A program made the position numbers and the translations under genes. Source: Crystallibacter degradans (GTDB lineage Bacteria; Actinomycetota; Actinomycetes; Actinomycetales; Micrococcaceae). Taken from it: a DNA stretch of 64,000 nucleotides. This document shows positions 47,170 to 56,825 of this stretch, in pieces (position 1 is the first letter of the stretch; each line of letters opens with the position of its first letter). The notes under the pieces are model-generated. The model was not told the DNA's origin and made no database searches. It saw only the letters and a list, made by a program, of their open reading frames with translations. The DNA lies in contig NZ_JABBCH010000006.1 of NCBI RefSeq assembly GCF_012952295.1, positions 1 through 64,000 of the forward strand, given 5' to 3'.

Positions 47170-49251
47170 ATGGCAGCAGAAGAACACTCACCGGATCCTG
47201 GATCCACGGCAGACGGACACGCATCTGGCGGGCAGCTTCCCATGCAGGAGGATGTCCCAGCCATGGTGTGTGACGGCCGGCGGCCCCGGGATCGAGAACG
47301 TGAGGCCGTGGTCCGCCGCGAGGATGGCTGGAGCCATTACCGGGGAACGCAGGAGAAGCTGCGGGAGAATGTTGCGCATTGGATAAAGCGGCGCCGAAAA
47401 GAGGCACGCGAACGACTTGCCGCCGGGTTGCCGCCGCGGAGCCCGGCGATGGCCAAAGACATGGACGAACTGCGCGCGCAGGCCAGGGCCATGGAGGAGC
47501 TGAGTGCCAAAGCCAGATACCCGGATCCGGCGCTGTCGGAGTACGGTCCGGATCCGCTGGCCGAACAGGACATCCCGCGGCCCACGGAAGAGCCTTTACT
47601 GTACGACGCCGAGGTGGGGTTCGATGACTTCGCTCCGTGGGACCGCGAACCCGAATGGGCGTGCCCGCCGCTGTTCGGGCCGGTACCGGTCTGCTGGGGA
47701 CCTGCGGAGGAACTCGGCGATGTCCCTGCCGAACTGTTCACCGAAGATCACGAGGAGTATTACGCCCACCGTCTTAGCAGGATCGCCGCCGGCGGTCCTG
47801 GCGAATGGTTCCGTCTCTTCGGAACCATCAACACATCAGGCACCACCAACGCTGCCGGCGCTGTTGACGCCGACACAGCCAGTGGCGCCGCCAGTGATGC
47901 TTCGGCCTTGGCGGGGGTGGACGCGTTGGATTACCAAGCGGCGGTCGAGCATTTGGTAGCGGGCCGGCGACTGGTCGCTTGGGTTCAGGCCAGCATGGCA
48001 CGTCTGGCCACGCGCGTCGGCGACGCGGCGCTCGCCCAACTCCCGCCGCCGCGTACAGCGGCCGGCCCGGAGTTGACCGGCCCACTGCAGGATCTGGCTG
48101 ATCAGTCCGCGGCCGAGGAACTCGCCTGCTTGTACCGGAGAACCGAGCGGGAGGGCAGGCAAACCCTCGAGCAGGCGCGCGAGCTGTGTACACATTACCC
48201 GGGCACGCTGGCCGCGCTGACCGCTGGGGAAATGGACCTGGACCAGGCGACCGTCATCGTACGGCAGGGCGATACCCTGCCCGACGGACAGAAACCGGGA
48301 TACGAACAAGCTCTGCTCGCCAAAGCCGGGAAGCAGACGACCGGGCAACTGCGCTATGCCGCGCAGAAAGAACGCGAATCCCGCGACCCGGACTCCCTGG
48401 CCAAACGCCATGCCCGGGCACTTAAGCGCCGCAACGTGTGCTTGGAACCGGATGACGACGGCATGGTCACCCTGCGCGCCCGAGTGTCCGCAGAGACCGG
48501 GCTGGCCATCCTCAACCGGCTCACCGATGCTGCCCGCAATCTGCAGACGGAGGCAGAGACCCGCACCGTGGGCCAGCTGCGCGCCGATGTGTTCGCCGAC
48601 TTGCTCCTGCACGCAGGCATGGACACAGGCCCCGCCGCCGGCATCCGCCCAGAAGTCGCCCTCACGGTGCCCGTGTTCACGCTTCTGGGACTGGACGAAG
48701 AACCCGCCACGCTGGAAGGATACGGGCCGATTCCCGCCGACGTGGCACGGCGGTTGTGCCAGGACGCGCCCTCGTTCCACCGGATCCTGACGCACCCGGA
48801 GACCGGGGCCGTGCTTTCCTACGGCAAAACCACCTACAAACCGCCAGCGGATCTGGCCCGCGCCGTCAGACACCGCGACCCTGTCTGTGCCGGACCAGGC
48901 TGCACCGCGCCCGCGAGAGACTGCGAATTGGACCACACGATCGAGTACCACGGAAACGGCGGCCACGGCGAAACCGACTACATCAATCTCGGACCGCTGT
49001 GTAAATCGCTGCACCGGCTCAAGTCCCACGCCGGTTGGAAAATAATTCAAACCGGTCCCGGCGAATTCACCACCACCACGCCTGGGAACCAGAAATACAC
49101 CACCCGGCCAGGCGATTTCCGCGACACCAGCCCACCGGCATACCCCGATACGGTTTTGCATAATCTGCCCGATAACCACCGCCAACGGCTCCGCCCAAAA
49201 CAAGCACCGCCGTGGGACGGCACCATCAAAAACGACCCACCTCCCTTCTGA
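47170..49251 (+). CDS. DUF222 / HNH endonuclease protein (13E12-repeat type)
   Basis: A 693-residue protein with a DUF222 region (about 250-560; LDYQAAVEHLVAGRRLVAWV, AALTAGEMDLDQATVIVRQG) and a C-terminal HNH nuclease motif: RHRDPVCAGPGC, CELDHTIEYHGNGG, then INLGPLCKSLHRLKSHAGW. Such genes occur in many copies in actinobacterial genomes, as in the mycobacterial 13E12 repeats, and are suspected to be mobile. GGAG precedes the ATG at 47170. It is the only plus-strand gene within the giant array and sits between the decayed copy and copy 2. The acidic first 200 residues are not recognisable. It ends in a long inverted repeat. Confidence 0.9.
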   Translation: MAAEEHSPDPGSTADGHASGGQLPMQEDVPAMVCDGRRPRDREREAVVRREDGWSHYRGTQEKLRENVAHWIKRRRKEARERLAAGLPPRSPAMAKDMDELRAQARAMEELSAKARYPDPALSEYGPDPLAEQDIPRPTEEPLLYDAEVGFDDFAPWDREPEWACPPLFGPVPVCWGPAEELGDVPAELFTEDHEEYYAHRLSRIAAGGPGEWFRLFGTINTSGTTNAAGAVDADTASGAASDASALAGVDALDYQAAVEHLVAGRRLVAWVQASMARLATRVGDAALAQLPPPRTAAGPELTGPLQDLADQSAAEELACLYRRTEREGRQTLEQARELCTHYPGTLAALTAGEMDLDQATVIVRQGDTLPDGQKPGYEQALLAKAGKQTTGQLRYAAQKERESRDPDSLAKRHARALKRRNVCLEPDDDGMVTLRARVSAETGLAILNRLTDAARNLQTEAETRTVGQLRADVFADLLLHAGMDTGPAAGIRPEVALTVPVFTLLGLDEEPATLEGYGPIPADVARRLCQDAPSFHRILTHPETGAVLSYGKTTYKPPADLARAVRHRDPVCAGPGCTAPARDCELDHTIEYHGNGGHGETDYINLGPLCKSLHRLKSHAGWKIIQTGPGEFTTTTPGNQKYTTRPGDFRDTSPPAYPDTVLHNLPDNHRQRLRPKQAPPWDGTIKNDPPPF

Positions 49252-49264
49252 TCAGTCAAAAGAA

Positions 49265-49323
49265 GTTGAGGCGAGGACAGCTGCGGATCCGTACGAGGAG
49301 ATCCGCAGTGGGCTCACCTCAAC
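49265..49323. terminator. Long inverted repeat between the HNH gene and giant copy 2 (bidirectional terminator)
   Basis: The core stem is nine perfect pairs, CTGCGGATC (49281-49289) with GATCCGCAG (49300-49308). It is flanked by outer arms GTTGAGGCGAG and CTCACCTCAAC that pair with one mismatch (49265-49275 and 49313-49323). It lies between two convergent stops, so it can serve both genes. Its length is also compatible with the edge of an inserted element. Confidence 0.65.
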
Positions 49324-49338
49324 CAGATTCGACGCTTT

Positions 49339-52300
49339 CTAGCCGTTGCACCTAGGCATGCCGGCTGGTGCACTGGCGCCCATGTTGCCGCCCTTACCGG
49401 TCTCGTGGATATGAAGGCCCTTGATCACCATGCCGCTGTTCTTCCCGCCGCTTGACTGCCTGTACCAGTTCTTGCTGGGCCACACGACATAACAGTCCAC
49501 AGTGATAGTGCTGCCCCAGTCCGCCCAGTGATCATTCCTGCATTCACCGTTGTTAAAGTTGTTGCTGCTCCCGTCCTGACTCTCCATGCACGTTCGGTGA
49601 TTGGTCTGCAGGTCGGTGCCGCTTCCTCCGACGACGACCTGCCAAGAAGTTGGCGGTTTGGGCTTGGGTTTCGTCCCGCTCCTGGCGGAGGCGGAAGCCA
49701 CGATGCCCGCATCGCCGCGCGAGTTTAGAGCCCGCACCTTGATCGTGTGATTCGAGTCATGGGCCACGTTAAGCGTGCGACTGCCGGAACGGCCCGCGAC
49801 GTTCTCCCAGCCTTTGCCGTCGATATTGATCTGAAGCTTGTCCACGTCGTGGGTGGACGTGTTCGGCGGCCCCCAGCTAAGAGTGACCTGCGGATTGGTT
49901 GTCTCCCCGCTTTGGCCCTTGCCCGAGGCGCTGGGCTTGCCCGGCGCGCCGTACGGCTTTACCGCGCCGGATTTGGCGCTGGCGGGGCTGTTGTAGCTGG
50001 CGCCGTCGCTGTTGGCCACGGCCGTAATTTGGGCGGTGACGGCGGTGCCGTTGGTGAAGCCGCCGACCTTCTGGCCGTTGGTGATGGCCATGGACCGGCC
50101 GTCGCTGAAACTTGCCCGGTAACTGACTTCGCCGGCCCGGGCGCCGTTGCGCTGGGCAGTGGTGAGCTCGTTGAAGGAGACTGTCACCGCCCGGCCGGCC
50201 CCGCCGGTGTTGGCTTCCTTCAGCGACACCCCGGTGGGAGCCGCGGGGGCGCCCACCGCCCGGCGGGCGTTGGACTGGGGGCTGGCTTCGCCGTCGCCGG
50301 CCTTGTTCCGCGCGGTGACGGTGTAGGTGTAGTCCGTCTCCGAGTTCGGCGCGGTCACCGTCTGCGATGTTGCGTTGACCGGCGGGAACGTCCGCTGCAG
50401 GTCCCCGCCCTGGTACTCGCGCACCGTGTAGTCGAGGATCTCGCCGCCGTTGTTGCCCGGGGCGCTCCAGCTGACCTTCAGCTGGCTCTGCTCCCCCACC
50501 GACTTCACCCGTTCGGTGCTCGGTGCCGCGGCAGCTGCCGGTGGTCCGGCCGGCACTTCCTTGGCGGAGTACGGACTGAACTCGCTGGGTTCGGGCGCCT
50601 TGTTGTGCGCCTGGACCCGTACCTCGTAGGCCTGACCGTTCTCCAGCCCTTCCCAGGTGTAGGCGGTACCGGTCAGGCCGGTCTTCTGCAACTGGCCACT
50701 CGGCGGTGCCGGCGAGATTTCCAGCGTGTAACTTTCGATGGCCGAGCCTTCGTTGACCGGCGGTTCCCAGCTGATGTCCAGCGACTTGTCGCCGAACTTC
50801 AGCTGCGGAGCAGCCGGCGCTTCCGGTCGCACATCGGGACGTGCGACGGCGGACTCCGCCGAGGCGTCCGACTCACCGACGCTATTCTCGGCGACCACGG
50901 TAAAGGTGTACTCGACGTCGTTGGTCAAGCCGGTCAGCGTACACGTGGTGGTCGGGCAGTCCTGGCTGAAGCCGCCGGTCCCCGCCACCCGGTAGTTGGT
51001 GATGGAATCACCGTTGTCCGCCGGGGCGCCCCAGGACAGCACGACGGTCTGGTCGCGGACGGAGTCCACCAGCGGCGTGGTCGGCGCCTCGGGCCGGCCC
51101 TTGACCACCAGCGAAATGTTGGCGCTGGACTGCCGCGAGCCTTCCTTGGTTCTGTCCTCCACGGTGTATTCCACGTTCATGGTGCCGGAGAAGTCCGCCC
51201 CGGGCGTGACCACAATGTTCTCGCCCTGCACCTGCGCCGTGCCGCCGTTGCCGGCCGTCGCCTTCACGATGTTCAGCGGCGTGTCGGGGAACGGGTTGAC
51301 GTCGTTCTCCAGTACAGGCACAGTGACCGGCTCGCCCTGCACCGCCTCCGGAATCTCGTCGTCGTTGGCCACCGGCGCAGGCCGGGTGGTCGCCGTCGCG
51401 CTCACGGTGACCCGGCTCATGACCTTGTCGGAGCGACCGTCGGTCACGGAGACATTGACGACGCCGGTGGCCCCGGTTTCGATGTCGGCCTCGGCGGAGA
51501 CGTTGAGGACGCCACCGTCGAGGTTCACCGCGAAGCCTTCCGGCGCGCCGCCTACAAGGGTGAACTCGAGGTTCTCCAGGTCTTCCGGGTTGGCGTCGGT
51601 CACCAGCGGGGCAAGGTTGTAGGACACGGCGTCCTCGCCCTTGGCCACGTCCAGGTTGCCGGTGGTGAACTCCGGCGGGAAGTTGCGGTTCTCGTCCGGG
51701 ATGACGTTGGTCATGATCGTCAGCGTGGCCTTCAGGCCCTCGGGATCGTCCGGGCCCGAGCCGTCCGTCACTTCGAAGGTGATGGAGCCGCGGCCGGCAT
51801 AGTCGAGGTCCGCCTGGTAGCTCAGCGTCTGCGGGTCCTGCACCCAGTCGTGGTTGCTGGTGCCGATGGCGGAGACCTTGTCCACCACCGTAATCCGCGG
51901 GGTGCGGCCGTCGCGGACCTCCACGCGGTCCGCCAGGTCCAGGACCAGTTCCTGCCCGGCGGTGACGTCGACCGGGGCCGTGTCGCGCAGCGTCGGGTAC
52001 TGCTCGCCCAGCGCCGGAACCCAGATCACCGCGGTGCCCTGCAGACCGTCGACGTCGCGCACGGTGTAGGGAATCAGCTGCACGTTCTCCGTCAGTTCGA
52101 CGTTGACCTCGCCGCCCGCGGTGACGGACGCGGTCGGGTAGTTGCCGTTAATCAGGACGTCCATGTCCTCGGCTACGCCGTCCGGATCCTCGTCATTTTC
52201 CAGCACGGGAACGTCGACGGCGGTCTTGCCCTTGGTGTCCACCGGTTCCACCCTGTCGTCCCGGGCAACGGGCGCCAGCAGCGGGGCATCCCGGCGCACT

Positions 52301-55300
52301 TCGGCCGTCACGGTCCCCACGGCGGAGCCGCCCCGGCCGTCGGCCACGGTGTAACGGACGTTGACCGTGCCCTTTTCCTCGGGCGTGGTGAACTGCACGC
52401 GGCCCTTGTTAGCGGCGGCGTTCAGCGACGCCGGTTCGCCGGCGATCTTGTCCGGGTCCAGCTGGATCGGATCGCCGTCGGGATCCGAATCATTCGCCAG
52501 CGCGTCCACGGCCACGGACTTGCCCGGCCGGATCACGATACCGTCATCCAGCGCGATCGGGTTCTGGTTGGTCTCCTGTGCCGGTGCGATGCCCACCAGC
52601 ACGGTCGCCGTGTTGGTGGCACCGAGCCGGTCCTTGACCAGGTAGGTGAAGGTGTCCGTTCCGGCGCCCTGCTCGCTGGCGGTGTAGTCAATGTAATTGG
52701 GGCCTGCGACGGCGGCGCCCTGCTGCGGCGCGCGGTCGATCCCCTGCAGGAACACCGAGTCCCCGTCCGGGTCGATCCCGTTGAGCGGAATCGGAATGCG
52801 CACGGTGGCGCCGGCGATCACGCGGGCCTCGAGGTTCTTCGGGGCGGGCTGGGAGTTGGACTCGTCATCGCGCGGGATGATGTTGATCCGGATCTCCGCC
52901 GAATCCTTCTGCCCGGCCGAGTCCACCACCTCGTACACCGCGTAGACGGTCTTGGCCGTGTCGCCGGCGATGAAGCGCACGGAGTTCCCCGCGGTGAAAA
53001 TCTCCCCGTCGGCCTTGTTCACGGTCTCGGCCAGTTCGGGCACCAGGGTCAGCTCGTCATTGTTGGGGTGGCTGTCGTTGTGCAGCACGTCCACGGTCAC
53101 CACGTCGCCGGCGCGCACGGTGGCGGTGTCGTTCTCGGCCTGCGGCGGCAGCAGCTTGTCCGGGCCCTGCACCGAAATGATGCTCACCTCGCCGGTGGCG
53201 GAGGCGAACCCGTTGGAGACCGTGTATGTGATGGTGGTCTGCTGGTTCAGGCCCTTCACATCGGTGACGCGCAGGATGTTGTGGTTGAGCACCTCCACGC
53301 TGACCTCAGAGGCGCCGGACTCCACGCCCTGGACCACCAGCACACCGCCGGCCGGGTCATTGTCATTGGCCAGCACGTCCACCAGCACCTGGCCGTTCTG
53401 CGGCAGCAGCGCCACATCGCGCACCGCCACCGGAGCACCATCGCCGGCGGTAGCACCGACGTCCACCCGCACCAGTCCGGTGGAGCTGGCCGGGCCGTTG
53501 GTCACCAGGTACGTCAGGTAGTAGGCGCCCGGGGTTTCGGCGCTGAACTTGATGGTGCTCGCATCATAGTCCGGCACCGCGGCGGCATTGCCCACCGGCT
53601 CCACCTTGGCCAGGCGCAGCTGCCCACCGTTGGGGTCCAGGTCATTCTTCAGCGGGGAGATCTGGATTTCCTGGCCCACCGTGGTGAAGAAGTGGTCCGC
53701 GTTCGCCACCGGCGGCAGCGCCCCGGGCGGCCGCACGTCCACGATGACCGTGCCGGCGACCGTCTCGATCCCGTCCGAGACCTGGATCTTCACTTCCTTC
53801 TTGCCGTAGGTCTTGCCCACGTCCTGGAACGTCAGCAGCCCGTCCGGCCGGGTGCGCACCAGGTCGCCGTCGGCGGTGTTTTCGGCGCTGACCAGGAACA
53901 GGTCGTCGCCGTCGGGGTCCATCCAGTCTGTGAGGATGTTCTGGCTGATCTCCCGGCCCTGCTCGAGCAGGATGCTGGTCTTGCGCTTGGCCTGCGGCGG
54001 CTCGTTGCTGCCCTCTGCGCGCACGGTGATGTTCACCGTGGCGGTGTCCGTGCCGCCGCGGCCGTCATTGACCTCGTACTCGAAGCTGTGCCGGCCCGGC
54101 GAGGCGCCGGCGTCTATCACAATCTGCAGCCCGGTCTTCTCGTAAATGCTCTGGACCGTGCCGATCGACGGCGGATTCCCGCTCAGCGAAGCGGTGAGCA
54201 CGTCCCCGTCCGGATCCGAGTCATTGTCCAGAATGGTCAGCGTGGTGGTGCGCCCGGCCCGGACCCCGAAGTCATCATCCTGCGCCACCGGCGGCCGGTT
54301 CTCCTCGGTCCGGTCCGGCAGCGTGTTGATCGGGTTCTCGTCCGCGGAGTCCTCGTCCTCTTCGTCGCTCTCCTGCTCCGGCGGAATCAGATCGCTCCAG
54401 TTGTCCACCAGCTGCATGTTTTCGAGCACCAGCCAGACGTTGCCGGCGTTGACATCATTAAGTACGACGACGTCACGGTTTACCCGGAACACCAGCGAGG
54501 CGTTGGAGCCGATCCCCTTGATCGGCTGGACGAGGTCGTCGGCGTCGTTGCCGCAGTCGCGGATGTAGTGGTTGGCGCCGGACCACGCGGCGTGCAGGCA
54601 GCCATTGAGCTGGACCGGGGCGGCGGGCGTGCCGGTGCCCCCGATCGGGGTGCGGGTGGCATCGGAGCCGTCGAGCGGCTGCTTGATCAGGTCGGTCTCG
54701 GTGGCGATGGCGGCGAAGTCGCTGCCCTTGCTGCTCTGCTGGAGCCTCGCCCCGTCCAGTCCGGGCAGTTCCACGCTGCGGCCGCCGGGCAGGAACACCG
54801 TACCGGATTCGGCGTCGAGCACCACCACTTTGTCGCCCACTGCGGCAACCTGAACGTCCCCCGTCTCGTCGAGGTGCTCAGCGGATTGCGTTTCGACGCG
54901 TTCGGGCACGCCTTCGTCGTTCACGCGGTAGGTGTAGATTTCGTTGGCGTCCGGGTTGGCCACGAAGACGGTATCGTCCGGCGCGACCGTGGCCACGGAC
55001 CCCTTGGCACCGGCGACCACGGGTTCGGCGGTTTCCTCGCTGAAGGACGCCAGTTCGGCCGCCGGGCTGATGAAGACCTGGCCTTTGACCTTGTCCGTGA
55101 TGGCCAGCAGCTCGTCGCCGAAGCTGACGTCGGCGCTACCGGGAAGCTGCTGCTCGGCCCCGCGCGACATCTCCGCGACATCGACCGGGCTCAGCATGGC
55201 CTGGTCCTGGTTTTCCATAAAGACGGTGCCGGCGTTCTGCATCACGTCGAAGCCGGTGCTGTTGGCGAGGAATCCGCCGTCGAGCGTTTTGGAGGGGTAG

Positions 55301-55479
55301 TTGAGGTGCCCCACCATGTTGGCGCTGTTGTTGGTGACCCAGACGCCGCCGTCGTTAAGGTCGACGTCCGCGGTAGGGAAGCCTTCGTAGTACAGGGCAC
55401 CGCCGACCACCAACGCGGTGGCAACCGAAAAAGTGGTGGTCGAAGCGACGGCCTTCCTGCGCCGGTTACGCCCAAACAA
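49339..55479 (-). CDS. Giant Ig-like/FN3 surface protein, copy 2
   Basis: A paralogue of copy 1 of about 2,046 residues. I favour the TTG at 55479 (MFGRNRRRKAVAS) with GAAGG seven bases upstream; the frame stays open to a TTG at 55551. A basic start and one helix (TFSVATALVVGGALYYEG) are followed by a propeller-like region (VDLNDGGVWVTNNSANMVGH), ten Ig/cadherin-like modules in the same order as copy 1 (LDNDSDPDGDVLTA, LTDWMDPDGDDLFL, LANDNDPAGGVLVV) and about five FN3 modules. The tail after KPKPKPPTSW differs completely from copy 1 and has four cysteines (HRTCMESQDG, NGECRNDHW, TVDCYVVW, MPRCNG). No sorting signal is present. It is monocistronic by position. Confidence 0.9.
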   Translation of the reverse strand: MFGRNRRRKAVASTTTFSVATALVVGGALYYEGFPTADVDLNDGGVWVTNNSANMVGHLNYPSKTLDGGFLANSTGFDVMQNAGTVFMENQDQAMLSPVDVAEMSRGAEQQLPGSADVSFGDELLAITDKVKGQVFISPAAELASFSEETAEPVVAGAKGSVATVAPDDTVFVANPDANEIYTYRVNDEGVPERVETQSAEHLDETGDVQVAAVGDKVVVLDAESGTVFLPGGRSVELPGLDGARLQQSSKGSDFAAIATETDLIKQPLDGSDATRTPIGGTGTPAAPVQLNGCLHAAWSGANHYIRDCGNDADDLVQPIKGIGSNASLVFRVNRDVVVLNDVNAGNVWLVLENMQLVDNWSDLIPPEQESDEEDEDSADENPINTLPDRTEENRPPVAQDDDFGVRAGRTTTLTILDNDSDPDGDVLTASLSGNPPSIGTVQSIYEKTGLQIVIDAGASPGRHSFEYEVNDGRGGTDTATVNITVRAEGSNEPPQAKRKTSILLEQGREISQNILTDWMDPDGDDLFLVSAENTADGDLVRTRPDGLLTFQDVGKTYGKKEVKIQVSDGIETVAGTVIVDVRPPGALPPVANADHFFTTVGQEIQISPLKNDLDPNGGQLRLAKVEPVGNAAAVPDYDASTIKFSAETPGAYYLTYLVTNGPASSTGLVRVDVGATAGDGAPVAVRDVALLPQNGQVLVDVLANDNDPAGGVLVVQGVESGASEVSVEVLNHNILRVTDVKGLNQQTTITYTVSNGFASATGEVSIISVQGPDKLLPPQAENDTATVRAGDVVTVDVLHNDSHPNNDELTLVPELAETVNKADGEIFTAGNSVRFIAGDTAKTVYAVYEVVDSAGQKDSAEIRINIIPRDDESNSQPAPKNLEARVIAGATVRIPIPLNGIDPDGDSVFLQGIDRAPQQGAAVAGPNYIDYTASEQGAGTDTFTYLVKDRLGATNTATVLVGIAPAQETNQNPIALDDGIVIRPGKSVAVDALANDSDPDGDPIQLDPDKIAGEPASLNAAANKGRVQFTTPEEKGTVNVRYTVADGRGGSAVGTVTAEVRRDAPLLAPVARDDRVEPVDTKGKTAVDVPVLENDEDPDGVAEDMDVLINGNYPTASVTAGGEVNVELTENVQLIPYTVRDVDGLQGTAVIWVPALGEQYPTLRDTAPVDVTAGQELVLDLADRVEVRDGRTPRITVVDKVSAIGTSNHDWVQDPQTLSYQADLDYAGRGSITFEVTDGSGPDDPEGLKATLTIMTNVIPDENRNFPPEFTTGNLDVAKGEDAVSYNLAPLVTDANPEDLENLEFTLVGGAPEGFAVNLDGGVLNVSAEADIETGATGVVNVSVTDGRSDKVMSRVTVSATATTRPAPVANDDEIPEAVQGEPVTVPVLENDVNPFPDTPLNIVKATAGNGGTAQVQGENIVVTPGADFSGTMNVEYTVEDRTKEGSRQSSANISLVVKGRPEAPTTPLVDSVRDQTVVLSWGAPADNGDSITNYRVAGTGGFSQDCPTTTCTLTGLTNDVEYTFTVVAENSVGESDASAESAVARPDVRPEAPAAPQLKFGDKSLDISWEPPVNEGSAIESYTLEISPAPPSGQLQKTGLTGTAYTWEGLENGQAYEVRVQAHNKAPEPSEFSPYSAKEVPAGPPAAAAAPSTERVKSVGEQSQLKVSWSAPGNNGGEILDYTVREYQGGDLQRTFPPVNATSQTVTAPNSETDYTYTVTARNKAGDGEASPQSNARRAVGAPAAPTGVSLKEANTGGAGRAVTVSFNELTTAQRNGARAGEVSYRASFSDGRSMAITNGQKVGGFTNGTAVTAQITAVANSDGASYNSPASAKSGAVKPYGAPGKPSASGKGQSGETTNPQVTLSWGPPNTSTHDVDKLQINIDGKGWENVAGRSGSRTLNVAHDSNHTIKVRALNSRGDAGIVASASARSGTKPKPKPPTSWQVVVGGSGTDLQTNHRTCMESQDGSSNNFNNGECRNDHWADWGSTITVDCYVVWPSKNWYRQSSGGKNSGMVIKGLHIHETGKGGNMGASAPAGMPRCNG

Positions 55480-55587
55480 TCTGCTGCCTTCGCAAAGTAG
55501 TTCTTCCCCGTTATTGTCCTGCGCGCGGACGCCCGTACCTGGGCGCGCCAAGGATCCTCATCTTCGGTTTTATCCGTGTCTGACTAT

Positions 55588-55636
55588 GGCAGGTTAACCG
55601 ATTGAGGTAAACCTGCGCCGATGGGCAGAACTACCC
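55588..55636 (-). promoter_or_regulatory. Shared upstream element and dyad before giant copy 2
   Basis: On the plus strand GGCAGGTTAACC (55588-55599) and GGGCAGAACTACCC (55623-55636) repeat the two elements found upstream of copy 1, here 23 instead of eight bases apart. The second again fits GGGNAGNNCTNCCC. Read on the minus strand, TTAACC and GATAAA are 17 bases apart downstream of the dyad (about 55570-55598), which is a plausible promoter. The element lies between the cyclase stop and the giant gene. Confidence 0.55.
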
Positions 55637-55679
55637 ACGTGTGGCGTTGCGGCCATGGTCCCGCCGGCCCACACTGCGG

Positions 55680-56825
55680 TCAGTCCACAATCAGGCCGGT
55701 GCCCGTGCCGTGCGCCAGGGTCACCGGGTGGATCTCGCCGAAACCGCGGATGGTGCGGACTTTCTGCGGCATCAGCACAAAGCGTTCGTCCCCGGCCAGG
55801 GTGGCCGCGGTGGTCGAATCCAGCAGCACCGTGCCCGGTTCCGCCAACGCAGTCAGCCGGGAGGCGAGGTTCACGGTGGGGCCGTAGATGTCCCCCAGGC
55901 GGGAGACGATGCCGCCCCAGACCATGCCCACCCGGGCGTTCGGCAGCAGGTCGTCGTCGGCCATCGCCTTGGCCAGGGCCAGCGAGATCTCGGCGCCGGC
56001 GTGCGGCGTGGATGCCAGGTAGAGCACTTCATCGCCAACGGTCTTGACCAGGCGGCCGCCGCCCACGGAGATGATTTCCGCACACTTGTTCTCAAACCGC
56101 TGCACCAGCTGGGCCAGCGTCTTCTCGTTCATCTGGCGGGACAGGCTGGTATAGGAGACCAGGTCCGCGAACCCGACGGCGCGCAGCAGCGGCATCGAAT
56201 CGTCGTCGTGCTCCCCGGCAGCACCCAGGCCGGCCTCGGCCCGGACGGTCAGCCGGGCCACCGCCGCGTTGAGCTGGCGCCGGTAGGAGTACAGCAGCAC
56301 CTTTTCCAGCGATTCGATCAGGTTGGGCAGTTCGGTGACCAGGCGTTTGCGGGCCTCGGCGTCGGTGATCCGCATCTGGTGGACCATCTCCTCCACCAGG
56401 GCTTCCACCTGCCAGACCACCATGCGGTCCGTCATCTGGCCGATGGACCGGGTGATGGAGATCGCTGCCTCCTCGGTCAGGCGCTCGTCGCGGACCATGT
56501 CGATAATGGTGGTCAGCGCCTCCAGGTCAGCCTGCGTGAACGCCACGTCCTCGTCGCCGAGGTTGGCAAAACCCAGCGCGCGCCAGATCTTGCGCGCCGA
56601 GAGCAGGGACACCCCGGCCCCGGCGGCCACCTCGCGGCGGCGCATCGTCCGTTCGGAACCGAGCAGCCGCACCTCCAGGTCCCGGACCGCCTGCCGGTTC
56701 ACCTTGTTCGGCTGCGGGTCCTCGCGCACATCCGCCTGGACCGCGCGGACCTCTTCCTTGGGCACGATCCTGGGCATGGACAGCGTCAGCGGCTCCGGTT
56801 CCCGTTGCTCGCTATTGCTGGTCAT
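55680..56825 (-). CDS. Class III adenylate cyclase with N-terminal regulatory domain
   Basis: A 381-residue cytoplasmic cyclase. The N-terminal about 200 residues are a helical regulatory domain (MRRREVAAGAGVSLLSARKI, VVWQVEALVEEMVHQMRITD) of the kind found in the pH-responsive mycobacterial cyclase Rv1264 and in Rv2212. The catalytic domain (about 210-381) has metal-binding aspartates in GFADLVSYTSLS and VKTVGDEVLYL, and the transition-state Asn/Arg in YGPTVNLASRLTAL. The ATG at 56825 overlaps the upstream PH-domain gene by 14 bases. Product cAMP is inferred from the family. Confidence 0.88.
   Translation of the reverse strand: MTSNSEQREPEPLTLSMPRIVPKEEVRAVQADVREDPQPNKVNRQAVRDLEVRLLGSERTMRRREVAAGAGVSLLSARKIWRALGFANLGDEDVAFTQADLEALTTIIDMVRDERLTEEAAISITRSIGQMTDRMVVWQVEALVEEMVHQMRITDAEARKRLVTELPNLIESLEKVLLYSYRRQLNAAVARLTVRAEAGLGAAGEHDDDSMPLLRAVGFADLVSYTSLSRQMNEKTLAQLVQRFENKCAEIISVGGGRLVKTVGDEVLYLASTPHAGAEISLALAKAMADDDLLPNARVGMVWGGIVSRLGDIYGPTVNLASRLTALAEPGTVLLDSTTAATLAGDERFVLMPQKVRTIRGFGEIHPVTLAHGTGTGLIVD

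Noticed and set aside
39909-55479. Ig-like modules as DNA tandem repeats or a CRISPR-like array
   Set aside because: The repetition is at protein level only; the DNA units are diverged, about 270-300 bases long and without constant spacers.
49747-55500. Open frame of 1,917 codons on the plus strand opposite giant copy 2
   Set aside because: It is the mirror of a high-GC gene: low-complexity Arg/Gly/His-rich translation, no recognisable domain and no ribosome binding site, while the minus strand encodes clear Ig-like and FN3 modules.
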